From Ardenticatenaceae bacterium (GTDB lineage: Bacteria > Chloroflexota > Anaerolineae > Promineifilales > Promineifilaceae): a stretch of DNA of 64,000 bases. The stretch lies in contig JACKBN010000009.1 in assembly GCA_020634565.1 (NCBI GenBank), forward strand, positions 1 to 64,000, given 5' to 3'. Position numbers and translations under genes: made by a program. Positions within the stretch are counted from its first letter, which is position 1. Each line of letters opens with the position of its first letter. Below the pieces are notes generated by a model. That model was not told the DNA's origin. It searched no databases and saw only the letters and a list, made by a program, of their open reading frames with translations. Positions 25,172 to 33,843 of this stretch are shown piece after piece.

Positions 25172-26358
25172 ACAGTTTTAGCCTGGGCCGTCCGCTCGAC
25201 TAGATGGAGGAAGTGCGGCGTTACGGAAGGCCAATCATATTTTTCTGCAATTAATTGATAGCCGTTGTCGGCAATTTGTTTATACAAATTCGGGTCACGC
25301 AGCAGGCTGACCACCGCTTCGGCAAACGCTTGGGGCGTGTCGGCCAACAGCAAATGTTTGCCATGTTCCACGTCCAACCCTTCGGCCCCTTTGCTAGTCG
25401 CCACCACGGGCGTACGCAAGGCCATCGCCTCTAAAATCTTGAGGCGCGTGCCGCCGCCCATAAAAATGGGAGCCAGGCTGATGCACGAAGAAGCGATCCA
25501 GCTGCGAATGTCATCGACAAAGCCGGTGAGCGTCACGTTATTGGCTGGCGGCAGCGGCAAATTGGCATGATCCCCGGTGATACTTAACTGTACATCAGGG
25601 ATTTGGGCCTGCACCAGCGGATTCACCTCACGCACGTACCATTCCATCGCTTGGTGGTTAACATGGTACGTAAAGGAACCAGTAAAAATGAGCGAATTCG
25701 GCCGTTTTTCGACACGCACCTGGTCATAATCTGCCAGATTCATGCAGTTGGGAATCACTTCCACGTTTTGGTAACCGGGAACGGCCGTTTTTACCAAATT
25801 CTGCTCCGGTTCAGAAACCACTGTACAGGTGTCAAAATATTGTAGCAGCTCACGCAAATAGTTGGCTTGCTTGACCAATGTGAGTCGGTAGCGCAGCTTC
25901 GATTTGAACGAATCTGCTTGTGCTAACTGTTCGTGATAGATGCCCATTTCCACTTCTTCAAAAAGGGCGGGGATGTCTTGGAAATAACGGCCGTATCCCG
26001 CTGTGCCCACCTGTGACGCAATAATCACATCAAACTGGTTCTCGGCGATGAGCTGCTGGATCTTGTTGGCCATTTCCGGGGAGTGGCTGTCCAGCACAGA
26101 GCGCGGTTTGGGGCTAAGCAGTCCGGCGATGGATGTGCCGCTGGTGGGATTGAACTTTGGCCAGGGCACCGTGTGAATCTCGTGGCAAAGGCTGCGAATT
26201 TCTGGCGCATCGGTATCCACCGCTTCTTGCTGCTCACGGAAGCTGAGCAGCGTGATGGTATGCTGCGTCGCCAGCGCCCGCAGCAGGTGAAACACCCGCA
26301 GCTTGGAGCCGTTATTAGGCGGAAAGGGATACCAGCGAGACAGAAATAAAATATTCAT
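25168..26358 (-). CDS. Glycosyltransferase family 4
   Basis: A 396-residue GT-B enzyme of the same subgroup as those at 17925 and 20728. It opens 'MNILFLSRWYPFPPNNGSKLRVF' and shows 'FTGSFTYHVNHQAMEWYVREV', 'LTGFVDDIRSWIASS' and 'MGGGTRLKILEAMALRTPVV' with the conserved Glu. ATGA overlap with the Wzy-like gene indicates an operon. The repeated presence of this subgroup suggests paralogous expansion, but pairwise identity was not computed. Confidence 0.88.
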   Translation of the reverse strand: MNILFLSRWYPFPPNNGSKLRVFHLLRALATQHTITLLSFREQQEAVDTDAPEIRSLCHEIHTVPWPKFNPTSGTSIAGLLSPKPRSVLDSHSPEMANKIQQLIAENQFDVIIASQVGTAGYGRYFQDIPALFEEVEMGIYHEQLAQADSFKSKLRYRLTLVKQANYLRELLQYFDTCTVVSEPEQNLVKTAVPGYQNVEVIPNCMNLADYDQVRVEKRPNSLIFTGSFTYHVNHQAMEWYVREVNPLVQAQIPDVQLSITGDHANLPLPPANNVTLTGFVDDIRSWIASSCISLAPIFMGGGTRLKILEAMALRTPVVATSKGAEGLDVEHGKHLLLADTPQAFAEAVVSLLRDPNLYKQIADNGYQLIAEKYDWPSVTPHFLHLVERTAQAKTV

Positions 26359-26400
26359 TCAGTGATTGTTGCCCTTGGGAGAGCAGTGTTAGCAGCGTAA

Positions 26401-27663
26401 TCAGGTTGGTTTAGGAACGGCCGTGTTCTCCCCAACCAGTTCCTGCAAATAATCTTCTATTCGGGAAACCGAAACATCCATGTTGAAATGGGTTTCCACT
26501 TCCGCTTTTCCCGCTTCGGCCAAACGAGCCAGCAAACTGCGATCTTGCATCACGGCCAAAAGCTGCTCAGCTAAGGCTTCGGGATGACCATCGGCAAATG
26601 TGAGACCTGTTTTGCCGTGGAAAAGCGCTTCACCGCTGCCACCCCGCGTCGTGCCAATGACCATCAGACCCGCAGCCATCGCTTCTAACATTGAGCATGA
26701 GAGCGGTTCGTCCCACTCAGATGGCAGCAGCAGCAAATCATGTTCGGCCAAAACGGCGGGCATCGCTTCGATGGGGACAGGTTCGGCGAAATTGGTAAAC
26801 TTCTCTAACTGGTACCGTACCACCAATTGCTTAAGATGTTCCTTATACTCATCCGTGCCTTTGCCCAAAATAGTTAGCGAAATGTTTTTCAGCTGCCCTT
26901 TTTCATGCAGCTGGCCCATAGCGTGCAGAATGGTGTGAATCCCTTTTTCCGGCGCAACACGACCGGCTACCAGGCAGCGCAGCGGCGTATTCGGCTCCGG
27001 CTGGCGCGGCTCGCCGCTGAACATCTCTAAATCGACAGCGTTGGGCGCCACAATCGCATCCGGCCCGATGAGCTTCTGCGAGAGCAGGCGCTGCCGCACG
27101 TAATCACTCACGCTAATGGTGTGTTCATACTTCAGCTTAATTGGCTTACCTTCCCGCGCCAGCATTGTTTTGGCCAGCAGCGAGATTGGCAACTTGGCCA
27201 ACTTCACCAGCGGGTGACTATTCGCAGAGGACCAATAATGCACATATCCACCGGGGAATTCCGGCAGATAGTTGGCAAAATAATAAGCGACCGAAATGCC
27301 AGATTCTTCGGCTTCGCGCAGCATGACGTCGGACAAGCCAAAGGCGTCCCACACAAACAACACATCCGGTTTGAAGTTGGCGATGGTTTGGTGCAGGTGG
27401 GAAACGGCCGTTTGCTCACGCTGCTTCCGGCCAACGAAAAACTGTTTCGCCGGGGAGTCCGACAACAGCCAATCCGGCTCGATGGTGAGGTGGCGATGAA
27501 CCGGGTATGGCTTCACTTCAGGGCCATCCTGGTAGGTGCTGGTCAGCACCGCCACGTCGTGCCCGCGTTCCGCCAACCCATCCGCCACCTGCTCACAGAT
27601 GCGCATGTAGCCCCAGCCATACTGGCAAGGCGGAAAATACGCCGTGATAAACAAAACACGCAT
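26401..27663 (-). CDS. Glycosyltransferase family 4
   Basis: A 420-residue classical GT4 enzyme. It starts 'MRVLFITAYFPPCQYGWGYMRICEQV', and the donor site is 'VAGRVAPEKGIHTILHAM' plus 'LLPSEWDEPLSCSMLEAMAAGLMVIGTTRGGSGE' in two parts, the E-x7-E motif of retaining GT4 enzymes. The C-terminal 'GENTAVPKPT' is derived from an ACGGCCGT octamer placed eight codons before the stop. The sulfatase-like gene lies 4 bp upstream. It probably adds a hexose or deoxyhexose to the glycan. Confidence 0.9.
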   Translation of the reverse strand: MRVLFITAYFPPCQYGWGYMRICEQVADGLAERGHDVAVLTSTYQDGPEVKPYPVHRHLTIEPDWLLSDSPAKQFFVGRKQREQTAVSHLHQTIANFKPDVLFVWDAFGLSDVMLREAEESGISVAYYFANYLPEFPGGYVHYWSSANSHPLVKLAKLPISLLAKTMLAREGKPIKLKYEHTISVSDYVRQRLLSQKLIGPDAIVAPNAVDLEMFSGEPRQPEPNTPLRCLVAGRVAPEKGIHTILHAMGQLHEKGQLKNISLTILGKGTDEYKEHLKQLVVRYQLEKFTNFAEPVPIEAMPAVLAEHDLLLLPSEWDEPLSCSMLEAMAAGLMVIGTTRGGSGEALFHGKTGLTFADGHPEALAEQLLAVMQDRSLLARLAEAGKAEVETHFNMDVSVSRIEDYLQELVGENTAVPKPT

Positions 27664-27667
27664 GAGC

Positions 27668-29035
27668 CTATTCCACGTAGCCTAAGCCGCGCAAACGCTC
27701 CACAACATCTGCGTCTAGCACCGGCTCTTTAGACATTTCCGCTGGGGCCGTGCTGCGCATCCGCTCCAATTGCGCTTCCACATGCTGGTGTAAGCGCTGC
27801 ACCACGTCTGGATGCTCAGCGGCGATGTTGTGCTGCTCATCGGGGTCCTGGCGCAGATCAAACAGCAGTGGTTGATCCGGTTTGGCATCATCCCAGATGT
27901 ATTTGTACTCCTCGGTGCGCACGGCAATCATGTGCGAAGTGTCGCGCCAGCGCTCGCCGATGACCACATCCACGCCGTAATCGGCCGGATCGCCATCCCA
28001 CAGCGGCACCAAGCTTTTGCCCAGCACCTTTTCGGGAATACGGCAGCCCGCCAGCTCCAACAGCGTGGGCATGATGTCCATTGTGCTAACCTGCTGGCCA
28101 ATGACCTGGTTGCCCGGCACGCCGGGAATGCGCATCAGCATCGGCACCTTGAGGATTTCGTCATACAGGTTCAGCTCCACGTGCCCCCAATGCCGCCGCT
28201 CCATGAACTCTTCGCCGTGATCGGAAACCAACACAACCACCGTGTTTTCTGACAAGCCAGTTTCGTTCAAAAATGCCATCAGCTTGCCGATTTGGGCATC
28301 GGTGTAGGCAATCGCTTCTTCGTAAAGGCGAATGTAGCGCGCTTTTTGCGCAGACGAAACCGGCGCACCGTACCAGTTCACCTCATGCAAATGGGAGAGG
28401 TCTTGCCACGCTTCGGCAATATCTTTGGGTTTGGTCAGCGTGTCTTCCAGATGGTAAGGCCAATGCACGTCCATGTAATGCATCCAGGCCATAAATGGCT
28501 CGTTGACGCTTTCCAGCCAGGGCATAGCGGCAGCATTCAGTTCCTCAGCGGTGGCGTACAGTTTGGGTGGTCGCCAATTTTGGCCCAGCAGCTTCACAAA
28601 CTGGTGCGTCGCGGGCTGGCGCAGCAAAAATTGGCCGCCCTTGAGGCTGCGAATCTTGGGGCTTTTTTCGCCTGGATTGAGATCGTTGAAGCGTTGAAAT
28701 TTGCGGTCGTAGCCGTAGGTGCGGCTGAGAAGTGGGCTGGTGGAGAATGCGGCCGTTTCGTAGCCACCTTCATCCCCCATAATTTTGACGGGAGACGGCC
28801 GTTCTGGTGACAATCGCCCCAAACAGCCTCCGTACATGCAGGCGTAGGTAGAGGTGATAATGCCGGGGAACGCCGCCTGCGTCCAAGAACCGGGCGTAAT
28901 CGCCTGCGTGAAGCGAATCCCTTGCGCAGCCAGTTTGTCGATGTTGGGGGTGATTGGTTTGTGGTAGCCTGCGTAGCCCAGCGTATCGGCACGTAAAGTA
29001 TCAATCGTCAGCAAAAGAATGTTCGGTTTCGTCAT
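27668..29035 (-). CDS. Alkaline-phosphatase-superfamily sulfatase-like enzyme, lacking a formylglycine motif
   Basis: A 455-residue sulfatase-fold enzyme. The first metal site is 'NILLLTIDTLRADTLGYAG'; the nucleophile region is 'PGSWTQAAFPGIITSTY', where classical sulfatases have C/S-x-P-x-R. Here no Cys or Ser-x-Pro-x-Arg is present, so a Thr nucleophile as in phosphoglycerol or phosphoethanolamine transferases is more likely than sulfate hydrolysis. A second metal site is 'VLVSDHGEEFMERRHWGH'. No signal peptide is visible, which is odd for this fold. It ends in 'RLRGLGYVE', similar to the tail of the enzyme at 40934. It is probably a glycan-modifying hydrolase or transferase. Confidence 0.82.
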   Translation of the reverse strand: MTKPNILLLTIDTLRADTLGYAGYHKPITPNIDKLAAQGIRFTQAITPGSWTQAAFPGIITSTYACMYGGCLGRLSPERPSPVKIMGDEGGYETAAFSTSPLLSRTYGYDRKFQRFNDLNPGEKSPKIRSLKGGQFLLRQPATHQFVKLLGQNWRPPKLYATAEELNAAAMPWLESVNEPFMAWMHYMDVHWPYHLEDTLTKPKDIAEAWQDLSHLHEVNWYGAPVSSAQKARYIRLYEEAIAYTDAQIGKLMAFLNETGLSENTVVVLVSDHGEEFMERRHWGHVELNLYDEILKVPMLMRIPGVPGNQVIGQQVSTMDIMPTLLELAGCRIPEKVLGKSLVPLWDGDPADYGVDVVIGERWRDTSHMIAVRTEEYKYIWDDAKPDQPLLFDLRQDPDEQHNIAAEHPDVVQRLHQHVEAQLERMRSTAPAEMSKEPVLDADVVERLRGLGYVE

Positions 29036-29051
29036 AATCTACTCGGATTTT

Positions 29052-29125
29052 TTAACCGCGAAGGACGCAAAGGGCGCAAAGTTTTTACTGTTTTTCTTTG
29101 CGTTCTCAGAGTGCTCTGCGGTTAA
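29052..29125. repeat. CGCAAAG-word inverted repeat tract
   Basis: The left arm TTAACCGCGAAGGACGCAAAG... (29052-29081) and right arm ending GCGGTTAA (29096-29125) pair at both ends: TTAACCGC with GCGGTTAA, and CGCAAAG (29075-29081) with CTTTGCG (29096-29102). It fills the gap between the epimerase and the sulfatase-like gene and is non-coding. Confidence 0.8.
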
Positions 29126-29136
29126 TTTTTTAATCT

Positions 29137-30072
29137 TTATAAAATGGTGGCTTGCATCCACTCCCAAGTTTTAGCCAAGCCATCTTTCATTAGCACTTTC
29201 GGCTGCCAGCCGAGGACGGTTTGCGCACGATTTGTGTCTAGCAGCACGCGGGGCGCATCAAAATCGCGGGCAGGTTGGTATTCCACAATCGCCTTCTGGC
29301 CCACGGTTTCTTCCACCAGGGCAATCAGATGGTTCAGCGACACTTCTTCCGCTCCACCCAGATTGAAAATCCGCTGTTCGCTTAACGCTTGTTGGCCGCC
29401 CAAAATCAGAGCATCCACCAGATCAGAGATGTAAAAATAGTCGCGGGTAACGCTGCCGTCACCCCAAATTGTGAGGGGCAAGCCTTTGGCTACACGATAC
29501 AAAAATACGGCAACCGCGCCCTGCCGCGCCAGAGGATTTTGGTAAGGGCCATAGGGCACAGACGGCCGAAAAACAGCAAAATCCAAATCGTGCAGATGGT
29601 GGAACATCTGTAAATATTTTTCCACGGCCAGCTTGCTCACGCCGTAAGCATTGACCGGGTTGTTGGGATGGTCTTCAGAAATGGGCGCGACTTGGGTACG
29701 GCCGTATACCGTCCCACCCGATGAAGTGAACAGCAACCGCCCGACCCCCGCCGCACGACACGCCTCGATGAGATGGATGGTGGGCAGCAAATTGGCCTGC
29801 ACGTCTGCTGCCGGATCGCGATTGGCGACTTCGTGGATGGCGGTAGTGGTCCACAGCAGATGAAAGACCACATCTTGCCCGGCCACCGCTTCGGCCAAAA
29901 GCGATTCCTGCGTCAGATCGCCGCGTAAAAAGCGAACGGGAGCCGGCATTTTGCTGTAGCGCGGCTGTTCGTACTTGTGCAGCACCGTGACTTCCCAGCC
30001 AGTTTCTACCAGCTTTTGCACCAGATGTGCGCCGATGAAGCCATTCCCGCCAACAACTAGCGCGCGATTCAT
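29137..30072 (-). CDS. NAD-dependent nucleotide-sugar epimerase/dehydratase
   Basis: A 311-residue extended SDR. 'ALVVGGNGFIGAHLVQ' is the NAD site, 'FTSSGGTVYG' supplies the catalytic Ser/Thr, and 'YGVSKLAVEKYL' is the Y-x3-K pair; 'RPSVPYGPYQNP' is the family substrate-side motif. It resembles UDP-glucose 4-epimerase-like enzymes, but the exact sugar is not readable. It provides an activated sugar to the surrounding transferases. The start codon overlaps the upstream GT4 stop (ATGA). Confidence 0.88.
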   Translation of the reverse strand: MNRALVVGGNGFIGAHLVQKLVETGWEVTVLHKYEQPRYSKMPAPVRFLRGDLTQESLLAEAVAGQDVVFHLLWTTTAIHEVANRDPAADVQANLLPTIHLIEACRAAGVGRLLFTSSGGTVYGRTQVAPISEDHPNNPVNAYGVSKLAVEKYLQMFHHLHDLDFAVFRPSVPYGPYQNPLARQGAVAVFLYRVAKGLPLTIWGDGSVTRDYFYISDLVDALILGGQQALSEQRIFNLGGAEEVSLNHLIALVEETVGQKAIVEYQPARDFDAPRVLLDTNRAQTVLGWQPKVLMKDGLAKTWEWMQATIL

Positions 30073-31430
30073 GCCACACCTGCTTGCTTGGGCATCAAGG
30101 CAGTCATCTTTTCGACAATGGTTTGTGCGTATGATTCGATGCTGGGCAAATTGCTGCCTGCTTGCAGTTGGGCAATCAGCTGGGGCTGATCGATGAGCCG
30201 CTGCATTTCTGTGCGCAGCGCGGCCACATCTTCACGCGGGAAGAGCAGGCCGTTGCGATTATGTGCCACAATGCCGCTCACGCCACCAATGTCGCTGGCC
30301 AGCACGGGCGTTTGGGATTGCAGAGCATCGAGCAAAATAAGCGGGCTGTTCTCGTGCCAGGTAGAGGGCAGCAGGAAAATATCAGCCTCGGCGAAGGCAC
30401 GAGCCAGTTCCGTAGGCGGAATCAGTCCCGCAAAGTTTACGCGCGGATTGGCAGCCATCATTTGCTGCAAATTGGCAAAGTAATCATCGTGGCCGTCTGG
30501 CGCGCCATAAACGGTGAGCGTGGCCCCGCTGGGATTGGGCAGGCTGTTGAACGCTTCCAGCACCAGATGCAATCCTTTGTACGGCTGGAGCCGACCCAAA
30601 AACATAAAACGCACATGATCCGATTCGGTTTTGGGCGTGCTGGCCAGCGGATTATCTACATCGACGCCAAACGGCAGGAATTGAATCTGCTCCGCAGCAA
30701 AGCCATTTTCTATGAACGTTTTTTCGGTGAAGCGGGTGGGTACCAGAACGAGATCGATTTGCTGACGCAACGGCCGTATCCGGTCCAAACGTCGCTTCAT
30801 AATACCTGCATGGTTGAGAAACGGCCGTACCAACCCCAGCGGATGCGGCAGGCTAACATTTTTCTCTGCCCAGTTCACCACCATTGGCTCGGGCAGCCTT
30901 TCCATCACGGTGCCCATCACTTTGCCTAAAGAGCGATGCGAAATAAAACAGGAGGCACAGGTCTGGATCGATTCACCCACTTCGCAGGTGCGATTGTCCC
31001 AACGCATGAAGGTACCCCAGCGGCACACTGGCACAAAATCAGTGGCTACGTGCGCCACGGGAATGCCCAGCGACTTGGCTGCTTCCACCGTGGCCAGCGT
31101 CAGCATGTAAAAGTTAAGGATAATGACAAAATCGGGCTGTTCTTCAGCCAAAATTTTATGCGTAACCCGCCCCATTTCTGGATTGTAGACGGTGTCGAAC
31201 GTTTCTTTGGGCAGGGCATCAAAATTGAAGAGAATGCGGTGAACGGCCGTACCATCATGATGCTCATCCGCCTGCACCACAATCTCGGACCTCTCGCCCG
31301 ATGAATCAAACGCCAGATAAACCACCTCATGTCCCAGACGCCCCAGCGCCCGTCCCAACCGATCCGTATAGACGTCAACGCCGCCAATCAACGGCGGCTT
31401 TAGTTTGTGGGTTAGCAGTGCAATCTTCAT
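30069..31430 (-). CDS. Glycosyltransferase family 4 with Cys cluster
   Basis: A 453-residue GT4. The acceptor half begins 'KPPLIGGVDVYTDRLGRAL' and carries an insert with Cys residues ('CRWGTFMRWDNRTCEVGESIQTCASCF'-type, in two pieces), as in GT4 members thought to bind a structural metal. The donor half shows 'FMFLGRLQPYKGLHLVLEAF', 'GLIPPTELARAFAEADIFLLPS' and 'ENSPLILLDALQSQTPVLASDIGG'. Four Cys within about 25 residues is unusual for the family as a whole. Operon context is glycan synthesis. Confidence 0.88.
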   Translation of the reverse strand: MKIALLTHKLKPPLIGGVDVYTDRLGRALGRLGHEVVYLAFDSSGERSEIVVQADEHHDGTAVHRILFNFDALPKETFDTVYNPEMGRVTHKILAEEQPDFVIILNFYMLTLATVEAAKSLGIPVAHVATDFVPVCRWGTFMRWDNRTCEVGESIQTCASCFISHRSLGKVMGTVMERLPEPMVVNWAEKNVSLPHPLGLVRPFLNHAGIMKRRLDRIRPLRQQIDLVLVPTRFTEKTFIENGFAAEQIQFLPFGVDVDNPLASTPKTESDHVRFMFLGRLQPYKGLHLVLEAFNSLPNPSGATLTVYGAPDGHDDYFANLQQMMAANPRVNFAGLIPPTELARAFAEADIFLLPSTWHENSPLILLDALQSQTPVLASDIGGVSGIVAHNRNGLLFPREDVAALRTEMQRLIDQPQLIAQLQAGSNLPSIESYAQTIVEKMTALMPKQAGVA

Positions 31431-31454
31431 AAGCTACTCAATCTACCGTGTGAG

Positions 31455-31502
31455 GTAATTGAGTAATTAAGCAATTGGGCAATTGCCCAGTTACCCAATT
31501 AC
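31455..31502. repeat. AATTG-word inverted repeat tract
   Basis: GTAATTG (31455-31461) and CAATTAC (31496-31502) bracket a 12-bp perfect palindrome GGGCAATTGCCC (31477-31488), with further TAATT and CAATTGGG copies between. It lies between the sulfotransferase and GT4 genes and can form a cruciform or hairpin. Confidence 0.8.
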
Positions 31503-31506
31503 AGTG

Positions 31507-32325
31507 TTAAGCCGCATGTTGCGACATTTGCTCATACAGCGCTTCGCACGCTTCCATAATGGCGGGACGCAGCGGCGGTGGCTCGTTTTTGTTGATCGAT
31601 CGGGCATGGACGCCTTCAACCATTTTTTCTTCAAACTCCGCTTCGAGGAAAGCAATCACTTTTACAAATTGCTCGCGCGGCTCCGTCACCAATGTTTCAT
31701 AGCGAATCAGGATTGTGCGCGTATCGTCATGAAGACCCAAGTCGTAATAGAGGCGATTGTAGAATAACCAGTACAGCGCTGCGCCTTCCTCTGGGGACAA
31801 ATCGTCTTGCCACAGGTCGCGAACTATCTTTTTGCTGGCTTCTGGCGGCGGGCACACATCAAATTCGGCAAAATCTTCGTTTATCCAGCCCTTGACGTGG
31901 TTAAGGCGGTTATAAGTGCCAAACTTTTTCAGAGAGGAGTTAATCACGTCGGTATAATGACGAAAAGCAAAAATCGCTTTGGAGCCAGGGAAACGCTCCA
32001 ATAGTTCCATCGTTTGCACGGTATCCAAAATAGGCTTAAACAATGTGAACGGCGCGATGCTTTCCTCTGTCAGCCGAGCCACCACGCTAAAATCACGCAG
32101 TCGGTATTCATCAAAAGCGGCAGGGTGATCTTCATTGTACAGTTTAATTTGCCACGATTTATCGAGCTGCCAGATGAACATAGACGTCCCGGAACGGCCG
32201 CATCCCACCAAGAAAATGGGCACTGAGGTTCCCTCCGGGTTAAACCGCCGGCGCTGCCGATCTTTCTTCATCTCATGTTGTTTTGCTAACAGCCGGTTTT
32301 GCACCGACCGAATTTTTTCGTGCAT
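31507..32325 (-). CDS. Sulfotransferase-family protein
   Basis: A 272-residue P-loop sulfotransferase of a second type, distinct from the one at 22917. The PAPS 5' loop is 'IFLVGCGRSGTSMFIWQL' (about residues 37-54) and the 3'-phosphate site is 'KAIFAFRHYTDVINSSLKKF'. A basic N-terminus of about 30 residues precedes the domain. It probably sulfates a glycan or lipid outside the central transferase operon. The substrate is unknown. No exact octamer occurs, but the variant ACGGCCGC lies at 32194. Confidence 0.87.
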   Translation of the reverse strand: MHEKIRSVQNRLLAKQHEMKKDRQRRRFNPEGTSVPIFLVGCGRSGTSMFIWQLDKSWQIKLYNEDHPAAFDEYRLRDFSVVARLTEESIAPFTLFKPILDTVQTMELLERFPGSKAIFAFRHYTDVINSSLKKFGTYNRLNHVKGWINEDFAEFDVCPPPEASKKIVRDLWQDDLSPEEGAALYWLFYNRLYYDLGLHDDTRTILIRYETLVTEPREQFVKVIAFLEAEFEEKMVEGVHARSINKNEPPPLRPAIMEACEALYEQMSQHAA

Positions 32326-32347
32326 GGTAAGTCGCCTCCAACCAGTT

Positions 32348-33829
32348 TTAAGAGTTCCGCAAGCGGTAAAATCGAAAACCTACAATCCCACCCATCAGCA
32401 GCAGCGTTGGCAAAACGCCCCACCAAACGCCCATACCGGCATTCGGTGGCGCTTCAGGAACAGCCAGATCGGTTCCGGCAAACGGCCGTGGTGTGGGGGT
32501 AGGCGTCACATCAGCTACTGGCGTGGCCGTAGCAGCCGGGGTCGGCGTGGCCGTCGGCACAGGCAGCGGTTCAATTTCAGGCACATCATCCAGCTTGCGC
32601 CAGATGGCATATAGTGGGCCAGTTGCCTCGTCGGTGAAAGTGACCACCAAAATATTCCCGTTAATCGTCCCCGCGCGGACCGAGTGAGCATGGTAACGAC
32701 CCTCACGCCCTTCCTCCGGGCTGTGCGAAATCACGTAAGCCATCTGCGGCGTGGTCCAGCCAGCATCCGGATGCGCCGGGTCCCAAACAGAATGGTACAC
32801 ACCCTGGGGCCAACGAATCTGCCCAAAAAAATGGAGCCGTCCCAAACTGTCAGTGGCAAATCCATCCCCAAGCGCCTGACCTTGTAAATCTCCCAACACC
32901 CGAGCGGTATCGCTCCAGGTCTCCCCGCGATCCAGCGAGTAACGATGTTCTCGCTGGGTGACGTTGTTACCAGCGTACATCATGTGCACGGTGTCGCCAG
33001 AGATTGCTAAACCAGGAAATGGTTGGCGCAGTTCATCAACGGTGTCGTCAGCCCGGTCTACCGTAAACGGCGAGGCCCAGGTAACGCCCCCATCCAAAGA
33101 GTGAACGTAGCGAATCCATTCACCGAGCGGGCTGGAAAGATCAGTTGCCGCGTAATACCAGGAGGCATGCAAACCATCTTTATCGTCTACAAGAAATTTG
33201 ATGACGTTGGGCGTATCGTAGGTGGGAATATCGGGATCGATCCAGACGGTATTGATCCAGGTTTCGCCAAAATCGCTTGAACGCGTGTAGTAAACACCCG
33301 GCTCCTGCCCATAAAAGTTAATAAACATCAGGTGCAGCACATTTTTGCTGTCCACAACCAACTTCATACGATAGGCGGGGAAGCCAAAAGAGGTAGGGCG
33401 CTCCCAAACGCGCGCTGAGTATGCTTCCAGGGCTGGTGCCCGCGTGTAGTAGATGGGACCGGTATTACCTTCTGACCAGGTGAGATGCAGCGTGCCATCT
33501 TGCCCCAAGGCAGCGGCAAAAGAGACCACATCAATATCCGGCGCGGTCACATACACATCGTTTGGCTCGGACCAGGCAACCCCATCAAAAGTAGCATATT
33601 GGATCGCAGTAACTCCATCATCGGGGTTGGTTTCGGCCCAAAAGATATGGACAAAGCCATGTGGATCAGACAGAATCTCCGTTTCGCTGGTCTCAAAAAT
33701 GCCGGGGCTGGAAAGCAGCCGGGGTACGGTCCACAACAAAGATTCATCTTGCGCCTGGGTATGGGGAACGGCCGTTCCCCACAGCAAGCCCATCACTATC
33801 AGCAAAAAAAACAAAGTTAACTTTTTCAT
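32348..33829 (-). CDS. Secreted Asp-box beta-propeller (sialidase-like) with C-terminal anchor
   Basis: An exported protein of about 493 residues. It has a signal peptide ('KKLTLFFLLIVMGLLWG' ending near 'HTQAQ'), a BNR/Asp-box propeller with motifs such as 'SSDFGETW', 'SLDGGVTW' and 'SLDRGETW', a Thr-Pro linker ('PTATPTPAATATP'), a TM helix ('GVLPTLLLMGGIVGFRFY') and a short basic tail. Sialidase catalytic Arg triads are not obvious, so it may bind rather than cleave glycans. ATG at 33829 is chosen over the adjacent GTG. It is a paralogue-like partner of the larger protein at 43402. Confidence 0.82.
   Translation of the reverse strand: MKKLTLFFLLIVMGLLWGTAVPHTQAQDESLLWTVPRLLSSPGIFETSETEILSDPHGFVHIFWAETNPDDGVTAIQYATFDGVAWSEPNDVYVTAPDIDVVSFAAALGQDGTLHLTWSEGNTGPIYYTRAPALEAYSARVWERPTSFGFPAYRMKLVVDSKNVLHLMFINFYGQEPGVYYTRSSDFGETWINTVWIDPDIPTYDTPNVIKFLVDDKDGLHASWYYAATDLSSPLGEWIRYVHSLDGGVTWASPFTVDRADDTVDELRQPFPGLAISGDTVHMMYAGNNVTQREHRYSLDRGETWSDTARVLGDLQGQALGDGFATDSLGRLHFFGQIRWPQGVYHSVWDPAHPDAGWTTPQMAYVISHSPEEGREGRYHAHSVRAGTINGNILVVTFTDEATGPLYAIWRKLDDVPEIEPLPVPTATPTPAATATPVADVTPTPTPRPFAGTDLAVPEAPPNAGMGVWWGVLPTLLLMGGIVGFRFYRLRNS
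33763..33780. repeat. 18-bp palindrome centred on ACGGCCGT
   Basis: GGGGAACGGCCGTTCCCC, a perfect 18-bp palindrome at the signal-peptide end of the Asp-box protein gene, where it encodes 'GTAVPH'. Confidence 0.95.
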
Positions 33830-33843
33830 CACTCAATTACCGT

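Noticed and set aside
27668..29035. Classical arylsulfatase
   Set aside because: The formylglycine motif C/S-x-P-x-R is absent; I call it sulfatase-fold only.
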